NCBI RefSeq assembly: GCF_033118175.1 | Contig: NC_083704.1 | Span: 54,586,501-54,650,500, forward strand | Direction of reading: 5' to 3' | DNA: 64,000 nucleotides | Source: Dama dama | Taxonomy: Eukaryota > Chordata > Mammalia > Artiodactyla > Cervidae | Shown: piece by piece, positions 24,011 through 36,010 of the stretch | How positions within the stretch are numbered: position 1 is the stretch's first letter | How the letters are laid out: every line of letters begins with the position of its first letter | Notes under the pieces: model-generated | Told to the model about the DNA's origin: nothing | What the model saw: only the letters and a program-made list of their open reading frames with translations | Databases searched by the model: none | Translations under genes and position numbers: made by a program

Positions 24011-25570
24011 GACCCCCAGACTATATCACATGGACACTGTTTAGGAGAAGGTTGAACAGTCCTATGGACTCTGGGCCCAGTTTTGTTATTACTCCTCCTC
24101 GTAGTTCTCAGCTCAAAGCCTCATTTTCTGTTTTTTGCCAGATTTCCAGATATACCCATACTAAGTCAGAAACAAATGGGCATTCTATTGAAGTGGGAAG
24201 TTGGAACTATTGCAAGTAGACACGACCTTCTAGATTGAGGGGGTCTGTTTGCTCTAAGAGCTTCAGTTACTTGTCACGATTCTGGGTTTCTGTTAATTGA
24301 TGCAGGTTAGGAGGCTTCTTGGTCATCCACAGCGTTCATCCTGCATCTCTTTGTGGAGCCTGGCCATGGTGATTTGCGCCTTTGTAAGTAACCAAGCTTG
24401 GTTACCACAATTGGTACTGCCTCTCTGGACTGTTGGTCATGTGGCTGGTATTTTGGTATCTAAAAAAAAAAAAAGTTATACACGTGAATTAATTTTAATT
24501 CATATGCAACTTTTCTTTCTTTTTTTTTTTTTTTTTAAAAAGCTTGACTCTTCTTTGTCTGATGATCTTCCATGGGTGCTGTTTGAAAACTAGCACCAAC
24601 CAGAGGGTCCTAGCTAGGTGTTCCAGATTTTAATTTCTGGGAGCAGTGAGCAGTGCTTTTGGTGATGAGTATTCATCCCTAACACCCCGTCCCATTGAGG
24701 TCATTTATCTACACTGCATATTCATACCTATGTTTGGCAGATTGAATTCTGTTTCATTGACTTCTTGTGCCAGTGTTCAATGACTAGTTCTTTACAGCTG
24801 AGAACTTGATTATCAGCATCCTCTTTTAAAGCATCTCAAAAAAAAAAAAGAAAAACAAAAAAAACCCACACACACACACACAAAAATAAAGCATCTCAAA
24901 TCTCCTAAAGAATAACACTGATGATTACGGAGTTGCTAAAATGCTATTTTCTGGATGGAAGGTAGGGTGGGTATTTAAGATGAATGAAACTTTTCACGTG
25001 GGAGTTGGCTGAAGCGAGAAAATTACTCTTGAAATACTGCTTCTGTAAGAGAGCCTTTTAGTAAAATTTTGAAGTATCTTTAATTTTTAGTTTACTGTAT
25101 TTTTTATAGTTTGTTCAAAGAGAGAACCAGTATGTAATATTCCTCGTTTGATTGGAATCTATAGTCCCTGGTCTTCATGGCTTTTTTTCCTTTTTTTTGA
25201 ATAACTAAGTGGATAAAAGAGAAGGAATTTCTTTTTTAATAGACCCATGAGACAAGTAACAGTACATTCACTTTACATTTGAGGAAACTGAGAGTAATGT
25301 TTAGGCAACACAGCCAGGGAGTGTCATTGCTCAGACAGTGCCTATGCCTTTTCATGACAGATACACTCTGCCTTCCAGTGTTAGTTTAGGCACAGATTTT
25401 CCCCCCTCAAATGATTGGTTTTTCCCTGTTAAATTTTTGTTCCCTTTTAAAGTAACTCTTACTGAAGTATGAAATATTTATAAAGTGCACAACATTTGAT
25501 GATTTTTACACCTGTATATACTTAAACAACTGCCTGGATGAACAGTTAGAATATTTAAATAATTTGGCTT
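24011..25570 (+). other. IP6K1: IP6K1 intron 1, repeat-poor AT-rich stretch
   Basis: Low-complexity A- and T-runs (24463-24475, 24520-24540, 24838-24890) and a MIR-like segment around 25240-25340 (TACATTTGAGGAAACTGAGA). No gene is seen. Confidence 0.5.
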
Positions 25571-25574
25571 TGGG

Positions 25575-25695
25575 GGGACTTCCCTGGCAGTCCAGTGGTT
25601 AAAACTGCACTTTCACTGCAGAGGGCATGAGTTCGATCCCTGGTCGGAGAATTAAGATCTCTCATGCCACATGGCACGGCCCAACAAAACAAAAC
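25575..25695 (-). mobile_element. CHR-type SINE
   Basis: GACTTCCCTGGCAGTCCAGTGG through CACATGGCACGGCC, with an A-rich (CAAAA)n tail, is a CHR-type tRNA-derived SINE. Confidence 0.75.
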
Positions 25696-25724
25696 AAAAT
25701 GAAAAAACAACAGCAAAAGAAATA

Positions 25725-25937
25725 ATTTGTTTTGATGACTCAGTGGTAAAGAACCTGCCAGTACAGGAGACACAGGCGACTTGGGTTCAGTCCCTGGCTT
25801 GGGAAGATCCCCTGCAGAAGGGAATGGCAACCCAGTCTAGTGTTCTTGCCTGGGAAATCCCATGGACAGAGAAGCCTGGCAGGCTACAGTCATGGGATCA
25901 CCAAGAGTCAGACATGACTGCGCGACTAAGCACAAGT
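25725..25937 (-). mobile_element. Bov-tA SINE, antisense
   Basis: GACTCAGTGGTAAAGAACCTG through AGTCAGACATGACTGCGCGA. It runs directly into a TG microsatellite. Confidence 0.85.
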
Positions 25938-25990
25938 ATATGTATATGTGTGTGTGTGTATACGTGTGTGTGTGTGTGTGTGTGTGTGTA
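25938..25990. repeat. (TG)n microsatellite
   Basis: TATG/TG tract at the end of a SINE, a common origin of ruminant microsatellites. Confidence 0.9.
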
Positions 25991-26397
25991 AAGTGGAACT
26001 CAACCTGTTTGCTCTCAGCCTGGTATCCTCAGAAGGGTTCCACTAGGTCCGTTGCTCCTGGATAGGACCCAGATGTCTAAGCAACCTCTTCTCTGAGGAT
26101 AAACAAAAAGGATACCTTTAAGCCTTTTTTCCCCCTTCCCCTTATTTCAGACCTCCCAGATTGCTCTAGGTCTTTGCACACATTTCTGGTTTCTAGGTGA
26201 GGGATGTTCCAGTTCCTGGTAGATTGGAAGGGCAATCAAGTTGGCAGCTATCCTTACCTCAAGAATGTTCTCTCTGTTTCTGTCTTCCTCAGAGGTGAGG
26301 TTTGTGAGCCTGAAACAGTTCTTGGGGTGTGAAGGAAGGAGGACTGTTCTCTTTAACCCTCATAAGTATAACTAATCTTACCAGCACCTACAGTCTC

Positions 26398-26628
26398 ATG
26401 CGTGTGTGCTCGGTCACTTTAGTTGTATCTGACTCTTTGCGACCATGTGAACTATAGCCCACCAGGCTCCTTGTCCATGGGATTCTCCAGGCAAGAATAC
26501 TAGAAGGGGTTGCCACGCCCTCCTCCAGGGGATCTTCCCAACCCCAGGTTTGAACTTGTGTCTGCCTGAGTCTCCTGCATTGGAGGTGGATGGATTCTTT
26601 ACCCACTGAGCCACATGGGAAGCCCCCT
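26398..26628 (+). mobile_element. Bov-tA SINE, sense
   Basis: CGGTCACTTTAGTTGTATCTG through GAGCCACATGGGAAGCCCC. Its tRNA-like A and B boxes are mutated, so it is a repeat, not a tRNA gene. Confidence 0.85.
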
Positions 26629-26639
26629 ACAGTCCCATA

Positions 26640-28225
26640 TGAATGAATAAAAGCAAGAATTGGCTTGAATTTAAGAAAACATTAGTTTCCCTTGATTATA
26701 TGCTTTAGAGAACAAATAATGCTTTCATGTTAGTTTTCAGCTGTAGTTTTTTTTGTCCTTGAATTTGAAAGTATTTGAGAGTATCTTCCTCTTAAGAGTC
26801 CATATCAGCTTTTTATTTCTGAAATAGTTAGAAATGAGTTTTCATACAGTCCAGAGCCATGCAACTAGAGCTTTATATGTTGTTGTTTTCTGTGAGAGTG
26901 ACTTATCTGTCCATTGTGTTCTTTTCAGTTGAGTGATTTTGCTGTTTTTCCCTTGGAGAGTAAAAAACAAACCAAAGATAAATTATTGATTTATTGCCAA
27001 AATTTTACTTAGCTTTCTTGCCTTACCAAGTTTAAATTACTTTTTATAGACTTTCAAAAGACTAAATACATTTCATATGCTTTGTTTTAAGGGCATGATA
27101 CTTTGGCATATACTTTTAGTGCTTGAGTATATTTAGTTTTCGAAGTAGAAATATTGGATTTCTAAACCAGTTTTAATGAAAATATGAGGAAATTTACAAA
27201 TATACCTGTGCAGTGTGAAAGGTTCCAAGGATACTTCTTTTTACAAAATGATTGCATACCAAACTCAGGTGATTAGTCTGAGGCTATAAAAATACATTGG
27301 CCACAAAATTACCAACTCTTAACCAGCTCCTTAGAGTGCCTGTCTGCTGATCTGCATTTTGGAGTGTCTGTGCCCGCCCAGCTAACAAACTTGGACAAAC
27401 TTGGTGACCAGGTATTGTCTTTCTCTTTCTGTGAAGACAATGCCTTCCTAGTTCTTAAAATAGTTTGGACCTTATTCTGCACTGTATCTGATTGGAATTT
27501 CTCTGTCTTTGCCAGGGCTTTTATTCATTGCCACTTTCTAGGCTTGCTGTGTTGTTGAATTAAAACAAGCAAAACTAGTTATATCTTTTAAATTTAGTTT
27601 AAGTTCTCTGAGATGGTTTATTCTTTATAATTGAGATTTTCTGTATATTTGTCTTGATTTTTCACCCCTTGTTTCTCTTTTGTGTTAGTAATAAAAATGA
27701 TCTTATCTTCCTCATAGGCTATCTTCTTTCTTCTTACATATCTTGTTTAGTTTCTGTTAATTGCCATTTTTATCCAGGTACATTTAAACCTTTTTTTTCA
27801 TACATCAACTCTTTTTAGAGTCAAAACAGAATTTTACGTTCTCTTTCTTTGGTCTGGAATTCTATGCTTTGGTTATCATGCTTTCTTCTCTGTAAAGCCA
27901 AGTTAACTCTTTGTTCTGTTTTGGTAGCCCTAGGTTAGAAATATGTAAACTTTTTTGACTTACAATCCTAATAGTAAACAAAAAAGAGAAAGAAAAATCT
28001 TGTCCTGTCATGAACATTTTTCATGTCATGTACTTTTACTGCTGTACACATCTGTTATATACATCATATGCATACGTCTGTTTTTATTGTGTCGCTACCA
28101 CATGCAGGACACTTTGGATAATATATATTAGTGAAAAAATATGCTTTCTTTCATGGATCTGACATCATTATAGTAAAAATAATAAACTATAGACATTATC
28201 AATAAATAAAACTTAGAACATGCCA
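26640..28225 (+). other. IP6K1: IP6K1 intron 1, AT-rich stretch
   Basis: AT-rich, probably old L1-derived in parts. I see no exon, RNA gene or named repeat I can support. Confidence 0.4.
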
Positions 28226-28229
28226 TGAA

Positions 28230-29160
28230 AAAAAGAAAAAGAGCAGAGTAAGGAAGATGAAACATCCAAATGGGTTTGCAGTTTAAACTTAGGGAGGTTA
28301 GGGTAGACCTCATGGAGAGAGATTTGAGCGAAGGAGGTGAGGGAGTTAGCCACTTGGATATCTGGGGAAGAATGGTCCAGACAGAAGAAATGGCTGGTGC
28401 AGAGACCCCAGAGTAGGAATCTCCCTGTGTGTCTAGCCAGTGTGACTTAGAGTGAGGTAATAAGCAAAGGGAAGAGGATAGGAATCAGATTAGAGGGAAA
28501 ACGGGCGTGAGGAGGAATGCAGAACTTGAAGGTTATGGCAAGGCCTTGGGTGAGATAGGAGCCATTGCAGGGTTTTGAACAGAGAAGTCACATGCTCTGA
28601 CTCTTAGTTTACCAGAGCCCCTGGCTGAGAACAGGCTGCAGGAGGGCCATGATGGAAACTGGAACGCCAGTGAGGAGGGGGGAGATGCTGGTGATCATAC
28701 CAGGTGGTAGCACTGGAGATGGTAAGTAGCTGGATCTATCTGAAGATAGATTCAGTAGGATTACATGATAGCCTCCTGCAGTGGGGTTTGAGAGAAAGGA
28801 ATCAAGAATGACGGTCAGGATTTTTGTGAGAGCAGCTGTAAAGATGGAGCTGGGATGGGTAAGACTGCAGGTGGAGAGGTTTTGGGGGCTTTGGGGAGAT
28901 GAGTTCTATCTTGGAAATGTTAAATTTAAACTTCCTAGATCAAATAGGCAGTCAGTTATATGAATTTGGTGCTCCAGAAAGAGGGCTGAACTGAAAGTGT
29001 AGCTGAACAGAGAAGGACCAAGGACTGAGCCCTGAGGCCTCCAGCGTTAAAAGTGTGAGAAGAAGAGAAAGAACCAGCAAAGTAGATTGAGTACCAGGAG
29101 AATGAGGAGAGAGTGGTGCTTGACAGCCAAGTGAGGAAGACAGATCAAGGAGTTGTAATG
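28230..29160 (-). repeat. L2 LINE, antisense copy
   Basis: Clear reversed L2 phrases in order: GTTAGCCACTTGGATATCTG, GGGTTTTGAACAGAGAAGTC, GTTAAATTTAAACTTCCTAG, GGACTGAGCCCTGAGGCCTC, AGAACCAGCAAAG. It belongs to the same family as 7080-7945. Confidence 0.65.
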
Positions 29161-29179
29161 TTTTCTACCCAATTAGGGC

Positions 29180-29615
29180 TTTCCTCAGCCACTCCAGTGT
29201 TCTTGCCTGGAGAATCCCAGGGACAGGGGAGCCTGGTGGGCTGCCGTCTGTGGGGTCGCACAGTTGGACACGACTGAAGCGACTTAGCAGCAGCAGCAGC
29301 AGGGCTTTCCTCATAGCTCAGTCAGTAAAGAATCTGCCTGCAATGCAGGAGACCCCGATTCGATTCCTGGATCTGGAAGACCCTCCGGAGAAGGGATAGG
29401 CCACCCACTCCAGTATTCTTGGACTTCACTTGTGGCTTAGCTGGTAAAGAATCCACCCACAATGCGGGAGACCTGGGTTCAATCCCTGGCTTGGGAAGAT
29501 CCCCTGGAGAAGGGAAAGGGTACCCACTCCAATATTCTGGCCTGGAGAATTCCATGGACTCTAGTCCATGGGGGTTGCAAAGAGTTAGACATGACTAAGC
29601 AACTTTCACTTCACC
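29180..29615 (-). mobile_element. Cluster of three ruminant SINE units
   Basis: A BovA2-type 3' piece (29180-29285) with a (CAG)n tail, then a Bov-tA unit (29301-29415), then another (29418-29615), all antisense. This is nested or tandem insertion at one site. Confidence 0.8.
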
Positions 29616-29689
29616 CAATTCCAGGTATTCATACCCTACTTTGGAACCATTGTTAGCATGTTATTCTGTCATTTACTGTGTATTAACAT

Positions 29690-30790
29690 CAGGCTTTTTA
29701 ACACTGTGAAGACTTTTTTTTTATTTAAAGATATACAAGTTCAGAGAATGATACTAGTATACTGGGCACAGGGATTAGAAAATGTTAACATTTTACCATA
29801 TTTGTTTCAGACTTTTTAAAAAAGAAATTAAAAATTATTAAAAGCTGAAGTTCCCTTTTCTTCCTAGATAACCAGCCTCCTCCTTTCCTTTCCTCCTGTA
29901 AAGTTGATGCATATTCTTCCATTCCACATCATTGTTCTTGTTAATACATATATGTGTCCATAAATTCATGTATGGTGTTTTATGTATTAAAAATTTACAA
30001 TGATGGCATACTAGAAATATTTCCAAACATGCTTTTTCCCATTTGTTTTGAAATGTATTCATGTTGACACATGTGGATTATTAATTCGGAACTGTACAAT
30101 TTATGAATACACTTATTCATTTATCCATTCTCCCACTGATGGACCTTTAGGTCATTGCCCGTTTTTCTGTTACAGCAATGCTGCAGAGGACGTTTTAGAA
30201 CCTGCTGTCTTGGGTACATGCTGGGTTGTGGAGGGCACACAACTTTGGTTTTGTGTTGCCATCATCATCATAAGAGAGAAGTCATTTCTCCCTGGCTGGC
30301 CAGTGCTTGGGATGTTTATACTTTTTATTTTTTCCAGTCTTATAGAATTGAAATCATTTCATGATTAAGTTTGCATTTCTTTAGTATTTGTGAAGAGGGG
30401 CATTTAATCACATGTTTATTAGCCACTGAGCCTCATCTTTTTTCCATTTTCTTATTTTCCTCCACTTTTATTTAGAGGAATTCTTCATATATTGTTTACT
30501 GATTTTCCTGATAATTATCAATATTGCAAATACCTGTTCTTTGTCTGACTTTTATCTTACGATTCTCTTATACGAAAAAGACTGTTTTATTGTGGCTGGT
30601 GGTAGGAATGGGGCGATTGCGAGTGGTTATGAGGGGTCTTTAGGAGTGATAGAAATACTATAAAATTAGGTTGTGGAGACTGTTGTACAGCTCTGTAAAT
30701 TTACTAACAATCATTGTATTGTACACTTAAGTGAATTTTATGGTTTGTAAATTATCCTTCAATAAAAGCTATTACAATTAATATTTTTTT
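29690..30790. repeat. Old L1 sequence
   Basis: AT-rich L1M-type 3' sequence: CATTTATCCATTCTCCCACT, GTACACTTAAGTGAATTTTATGG and similar. Several fragments, in both orientations. Confidence 0.5.
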
Positions 30791-30899
30791 TAATGTGGTC
30801 TTATTCATCAGTGTTTCCTATTGTGGTTTGTGTGTTTTATATCTTATGGAATTTTACCTAATCTATTGTCAAACGGCATTTAAATTTTCTTCTAATTAC

Positions 30900-31830
30900 C
30901 TTCAAGTTTTATTTTGCACATTTGTATGTTGGGAATTTATTTTGGAATATAGTTGGAGGTAAGGATAGAATTTTATCTGTGTGTAGTCTGTTATCTTTTT
31001 CAATTGATTAAATGGGTATTGAAATGCTACTTCAGTTACACACATCCACTCTCATGTCTGACCCTAAGATCTTTTTGCCTCTCTTTGCAAAATATCATAC
31101 TCTGTCTTAATTGCTATAATTTCATAAGGAGTTTTGCTATTGGGGAGGGCAGATCATCTTTCTGCCCTTTGACATTGCTGTCTAGCGACATTACTTGGTC
31201 TTTACTCCTCCATGTGAATATAAAGTCAGATTGTCAAGTTTGTCAAAAAAAGTCTCTTGGAAATTTTATTGAAATTGCATTGCATTTCACTATTGAGCCC
31301 CACACCCCATGAGTATGGTATATTTATGGCTTCTTTTAGGTCCTTCAATAAAGTTTTATTATTGATCTGTAATAATTTTTAAAGATTTATAGGCACTTTA
31401 TATAGTTTTGGTTGCTGTTGTAAATGGAATATATTTAAATAGTTTTCATTTTCTAATGTATTCTGTTGGTGTAGAGGACTACTCTTCTTTTTCTTTTTTC
31501 CCTTTTAAGTTCTGACTTACAGTAAAGTTCAAAAATCTAGGCACACAGCTCAGTGCATATGTACAGTGCCCATCTTTGTCACCTCTACCTTCATGCCCCT
31601 TCTCAATTAGTATTTTCCCAGAGAAACCACTGTTGTGATTTTCATTATCATTTTGAATTTCATATATGTATAGAGTCACAGCACATCGCCTCCTTTGTAT
31701 CTGGACTTTTTCTTGCTACATCACACCTGTGAGATTCTTCTATGCTGTATTTGGGTTTTTCATTTCTCTGTCGTATTCCACTGTATGAATATACCACAAT
31801 TCACCTATTTTTTTTAATAGAATTAAATAT
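30900..31830 (-). repeat. L1 fragments, antisense
   Basis: Includes TTCAATAAAGTTTTATTATT (L1 ORF2 region reversed) and a 3' part with TCTGACTTACAGTAAAGTTC and CATATATGTATAGAGTCA. Confidence 0.5.
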
Positions 31831-31869
31831 CCCAATTATTAATTTACAAGCCATAATAACACCTTATAA

Positions 31870-32800
31870 TCATTTTACCTCACAGCAGCTTTTGCTTTGA
31901 AAAAGGAAAATACTAATTTGAGCAATATGAGAAACTTTATTTTATTTGAATAGAGACATAATTCATGTCAGAGTTTAATTATATGTTCAAGAAGTTAGTT
32001 ACTATAACCAGAAGGTCAGTCTAACTAATGTTAATTAATGTCTTTACAGGGCAAATTTATTTCTATGTGTTGCTGTTCACCAGCAAAAAAAAATTCAACT
32101 TGAGAATCTCAGCAGGTTCTTTTAAAAATGAGCCTCCTTCCCATTTTATGCAGTAAAATGTGGAACCAGAGCTTTCTAAAGAAAATGAAGGGCAAACAGA
32201 GGCTTCTATAGCTGGTGGTGAGCAGTGGAACGCTGGGGAAGCTGTCCATTCATAAGCTGACACAATTTTAGCCATTTTAATATAAACTGCCAGTGATCTA
32301 AAAGAACTGATCCACACAAACTGTTTCCTCTCTGAACATCTATCACCAGGCTATTTGGAGGACGTTGCTGCTACTTAAGCCCCTGTTACTCCAGCATCCT
32401 CATTTGTGAAGAATATCTTCTGCTTCTCATCCTCAAGTGTTAGACCTTTGCACTGCTCATGAGGCTAGTGACAGTGTTGAAGAAAATGCAGTTATTGCTG
32501 AAAACCCTGCAAACCAAACCAGTGGTCCTTTCGTTAGGGCACAGACAGTCTTTTTATAAGACAAAAAAGGACTAAAACTGCATCTGGTATTTAGGGGGTA
32601 GGATTCATGTAATTTTAATCACCACATGATTTTGCCAAGCCCCAAACTACCATTTTCCAAAGAATCTGTTTTGGCAAACCAAAGCCTAACTTGGTACTAT
32701 ACCTCTCCTGCCTCCCCTAGAGCCTGATTCAGACCACAGTACAAACAAGCCAGTGAAAATGACACAGTAATCAGAACAAGTGGTCTTGTCTACTCTAACG
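31870..32800 (-). other. Unexplained segment, possibly retro-copied 3' UTR
   Basis: Read on the minus strand this stretch ends with AAATAAAATAAAG-type signals near 31935-31950 and looks like an untranslated mRNA end. No coding frame, A-tail or flanking duplication is certain. I cannot name a source gene. Confidence 0.25.
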
Positions 32801-32926
32801 CATAATATTAGAGAATATTGTTAATTAATTTTCATTATTTAAGATTGTGTTCTTCAAAAAGGAGCTTTACTACTAAGTACAGAAATGTATCATGTTTTCA
32901 CAGAGGGAATTTTCTTATTTTTAAAC

Positions 32927-33532
32927 TTTTTTTTTTTTTTTTTTTCAGTTCAGTTTATTTATTTATTTATTTTTTTATGTCTTTTTTTTTTTTTTTTTTT
33001 ATTAGTTGGAGGCCAATCACTTCACAACATTTCAGTGGGTTTTGTCATACATTGATATGAATCAGCCATGGATTTACACGTATTCCCCATCCCGATCCCC
33101 CCTCCCACCTCCCTCTCCACCCGATTCCCCCGGGTCCTCCCAGTGCACCAGGCCGGAGCACTTGTCTCATGCATCCCACCTGGGCTGGTGATCTGTTTCA
33201 CCATAGATAGTATACATGCTGTTCTTTTGAAATATCCCACCCTCACCTTCTCCCACAGAGTTCAAAAGTCTGTTCTGTATTTCTGTGTCTCTTTTTCTGT
33301 TTTGCATATAGGGTTATCGTTACCATCTTTCTAAATTCCCTATATATGTGTCAGTATGCTGTAATGTTCTTTGTCTTTCTGGCTTACTTCACTCTGTATA
33401 AGGGGCTCCAGCTTCATCCATCTCATTAGGACTGGTTCAAATGAATTCTTTTTAATGGCTGAGTAATATTCCATGGTGTATATGTACCACAGCTTCCTTA
33501 TCCATTCATCTGCTGATGGGCATCTAGGTTGC
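32927..33532 (-). mobile_element. Young bovine-type L1, 5'-truncated, antisense
   Basis: A long T-run (the reversed poly(A) tail) is followed by L1 3' sequence (CATTTCAGTGGGTTTTGTC, CACTCTGTATAAGGGGCTCC). A perfect 11-bp target-site duplication, TATTTTTAAAC (32916-32926 and 33533-33543), encloses a ~606-bp insert. Low divergence from the familiar bovine L1 3' end suggests recent insertion. Confidence 0.85.
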
Positions 33533-33724
33533 TATTTTTAAACATTTTAAAGTAAAATAATTTTCATGCTAATACCCAGAAAGTTACAAACTATTTTCGT
33601 AGAAAATGTTTTCACAAAAACAAGATTTCCTCGCCAAAATATTCTACCAAGTCATGGCAGAAATGGTGAAGTCTAATCAGAAAAAGAATAGATACTGTGG
33701 CAGTAGAGCTTAAAACACTGATTG

Positions 33725-34075
33725 TGATTTCTGCTCTAGACTTAATGTTTGTTTTCCAGATTCATATGTTGACAGATTCATATGTTGACACCTAATTTCC
33801 AGCGTGTTGGTATTTGGAAGGGGAACCTTTATGGTGATTAGGTCATGAGGTTGGAGCCCTCATGAATGAGATTAGTGCCCTTATAAAAGAGGCCCCAGAG
33901 AGGCCTTTCACCCCTTCCACCATACGAGGACACAGTGATTCACCAAACATCAAATTTGCCATTGCCTTGATGTTGAATTTACCATCCTCTGGAACTAAGA
34001 AACAAATTTCTGTTGTTTGTAAGTCATTCAGTCTGTGATATTCTGCTACAGCTGTCAAAACAGATTAAGACGATT
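33725..34075 (+). repeat. Solitary LTR remnant, MaLR-like
   Basis: TGGTATTTGGAAGGGGAACC, ATTAGGTCATGAGGTTGGAG and GAGATTAGTGCCCTTATAAA fit a mammalian ERVL-MaLR-type LTR. No internal retroviral coding sequence accompanies it. Family is from memory. Confidence 0.5.
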
Positions 34076-34489
34076 TCCTTAGGATCCTTCTCAAAACCCA
34101 GAGAATGTTCCTCCTTGTAGTTAGTTTCTTTTCACAGCCCTTAATGCCTCCAAAATGAGAAATGCCCTGTTTATGCCAAGGACAAAAAGGTATAGAGAGG
34201 AAAGAAAATAGTACATTTCCTTTCAACTCTGAATCTGGGTGAATGCCACTTCAGATGTTACTGTCAAAAGAATTAGGCTATAGGAATTCAATACTAACTG
34301 CAGTTACTTTTCACTCTGCATGTTTGTCAGTCATAGCAAAGGGCCATAAGGATGACTGGGGAAAGTGTGGGAGCCTCTTTGATTCCTGGAGATGCTTTTA
34401 ATAAATACCAGCTTTCTGCCCCTCAAGTTCCTCCACATCTGTGGGCCCTGGGTCTGCGTGAGTAGTGGAATTGAAGTGGCTATTTTGTG

Positions 34490-34565
34490 GGTCTTCCCTG
34501 GCAGTTCAGTTGTTAAGACACCGTGTTTCCACTGCAGGGAGCATGGATTCCATCCCTAGTTGGGA
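34490..34565 (-). mobile_element. Short CHR-type SINE fragment
   Basis: GTCTTCCCTGGCAGTTCAGTTG to CATCCCTAGTTGGGAA, the front part of a tRNA-derived SINE only. Confidence 0.6.
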
Positions 34566-35639
34566 ATGGGTGCCGGGTGGCCAGAAAGATAGGAGGGAAA
34601 AAGTGATTATTCTGTAATGCTTAAGCACAATCCTTCATTGCTTTCCTTGACATCCAGGAAGCCAACCCTTGCCAGCGTAGAGGTCTATATCTGTAGGGAT
34701 TCCACCTTTGCAGAGAAAAGCCTTGTTGAATGTTATCTGGAAAGCAGACAAGACTGGTAATTTGGAAACACATTTACATGAGAGAAGATCTCTACAGAAA
34801 ACTGAAACTTGGCCACGATTTCTAAAATGCCACATAGGGAAAAGAGTACTATTTATTAATACAAAGTTTTCCCTAGGGGAAGCCTTTGGAGGTTTTGTTT
34901 ACAAAACAAAAAATGTCCTGGTAGGGAGTTTTTTGTTTGTTTGTAGTTCAACCCATGGGAATGAAACCATTGTCCCTCACATTTCAGTTATGTGATATTT
35001 TTGACAGTTTGTAGCTTTTTAAAGAATTCACAAGTTTTTCTTCATGCTGGGAGTTTCTTAAGTCTAGAAAAGACTACAGAAGCTGTTGACGTCTTGAATG
35101 GCATAAACTACTTGAGGTCAGTGTATTTGCAGAGGACAGTCTGCAAAATCTTTGAGATGTGACTACATTCTGGAAAGTACAATTTATTGATTATGTTGTA
35201 TTTAGATCCATTTGTTAAAAAATGATCAGTAAGGTCCTGAAGTGGCAAGAGTATAAATCTCTTTTATAGTCTGCCTCCTGTTGAAGCAGGGTAGAATCAG
35301 TTCTAAGCTAATTATTTGAGCATTTGGACAGGTTCATTTCTACATGTGAGAGAATGAGTTTTCTGTTGGTCAGATTCTTGTTTAGTATCTTGGTACCAGC
35401 CCTGTGGACCAGACATAATTCAGATGCTCTGCCTTCAGGGACACTGGAAAGGTTAGAGAATCACATTTTTCATTTTGAGGCTTATGGAGAATATGTCCCT
35501 TTGTCGTTTGTGAGAGAGCTTGTTCATCATTTGTTGAAAGTCTCCTTGTTGTCATCAGAAAACAGTTAGTGACCACTTTATGTGCAAAATGTATTAACTG
35601 GAGACTTGGGGATTTTGATGCAACTATTTCTGTCCTTTC

Positions 35640-36010
35640 ATTTATGATGGTTTTGATTACAAGTGAGAGGGTACCTTAATACGACTGGCTTAAAGAATAA
35701 AGGGAAACTTATTTTTGTTACATAACAGGATATCCACTACTTCAGTGACAGTTTCAGGAGCCCTGATTTCTTCTTCCTGGTCTGTGTTCAGCATGTTGGC
35801 CTTGTCCTAGGCAGGGATGTTTGAGAGTCATGGGGTAGCTGCAGTAGTCTCAGATGTCACATCCAGATATTGGAATAATAACCTGAGGAAGAGGAGGTGC
35901 CCTTCTCGCGTGTGAAGAGCAGGATAAGTTCCCAGAAAACCTCTGGCCAACTTCCCCTCATCTCATTGGGAAATAGAGTCACATGCTTTTTCCTAAGTCA
36001 ATTCATAAGA
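35640..36010. repeat. Old interspersed repeat, family unassigned
   Basis: GACTGGCTTAAAGAATAAAGG, CAGCATGTTGGCCTTGTCCT, GATGTCACATCCAGATATT and TCTCATTGGGAAATAGAGTCACATGC follow the order of a mammalian-wide repeat I recognise but cannot name reliably. Confidence 0.4.

Noticed and set aside
33725..34075. Possible retroviral gene content
   Set aside because: Only an LTR-like remnant is visible; no gag, pol or env reading frame accompanies it.
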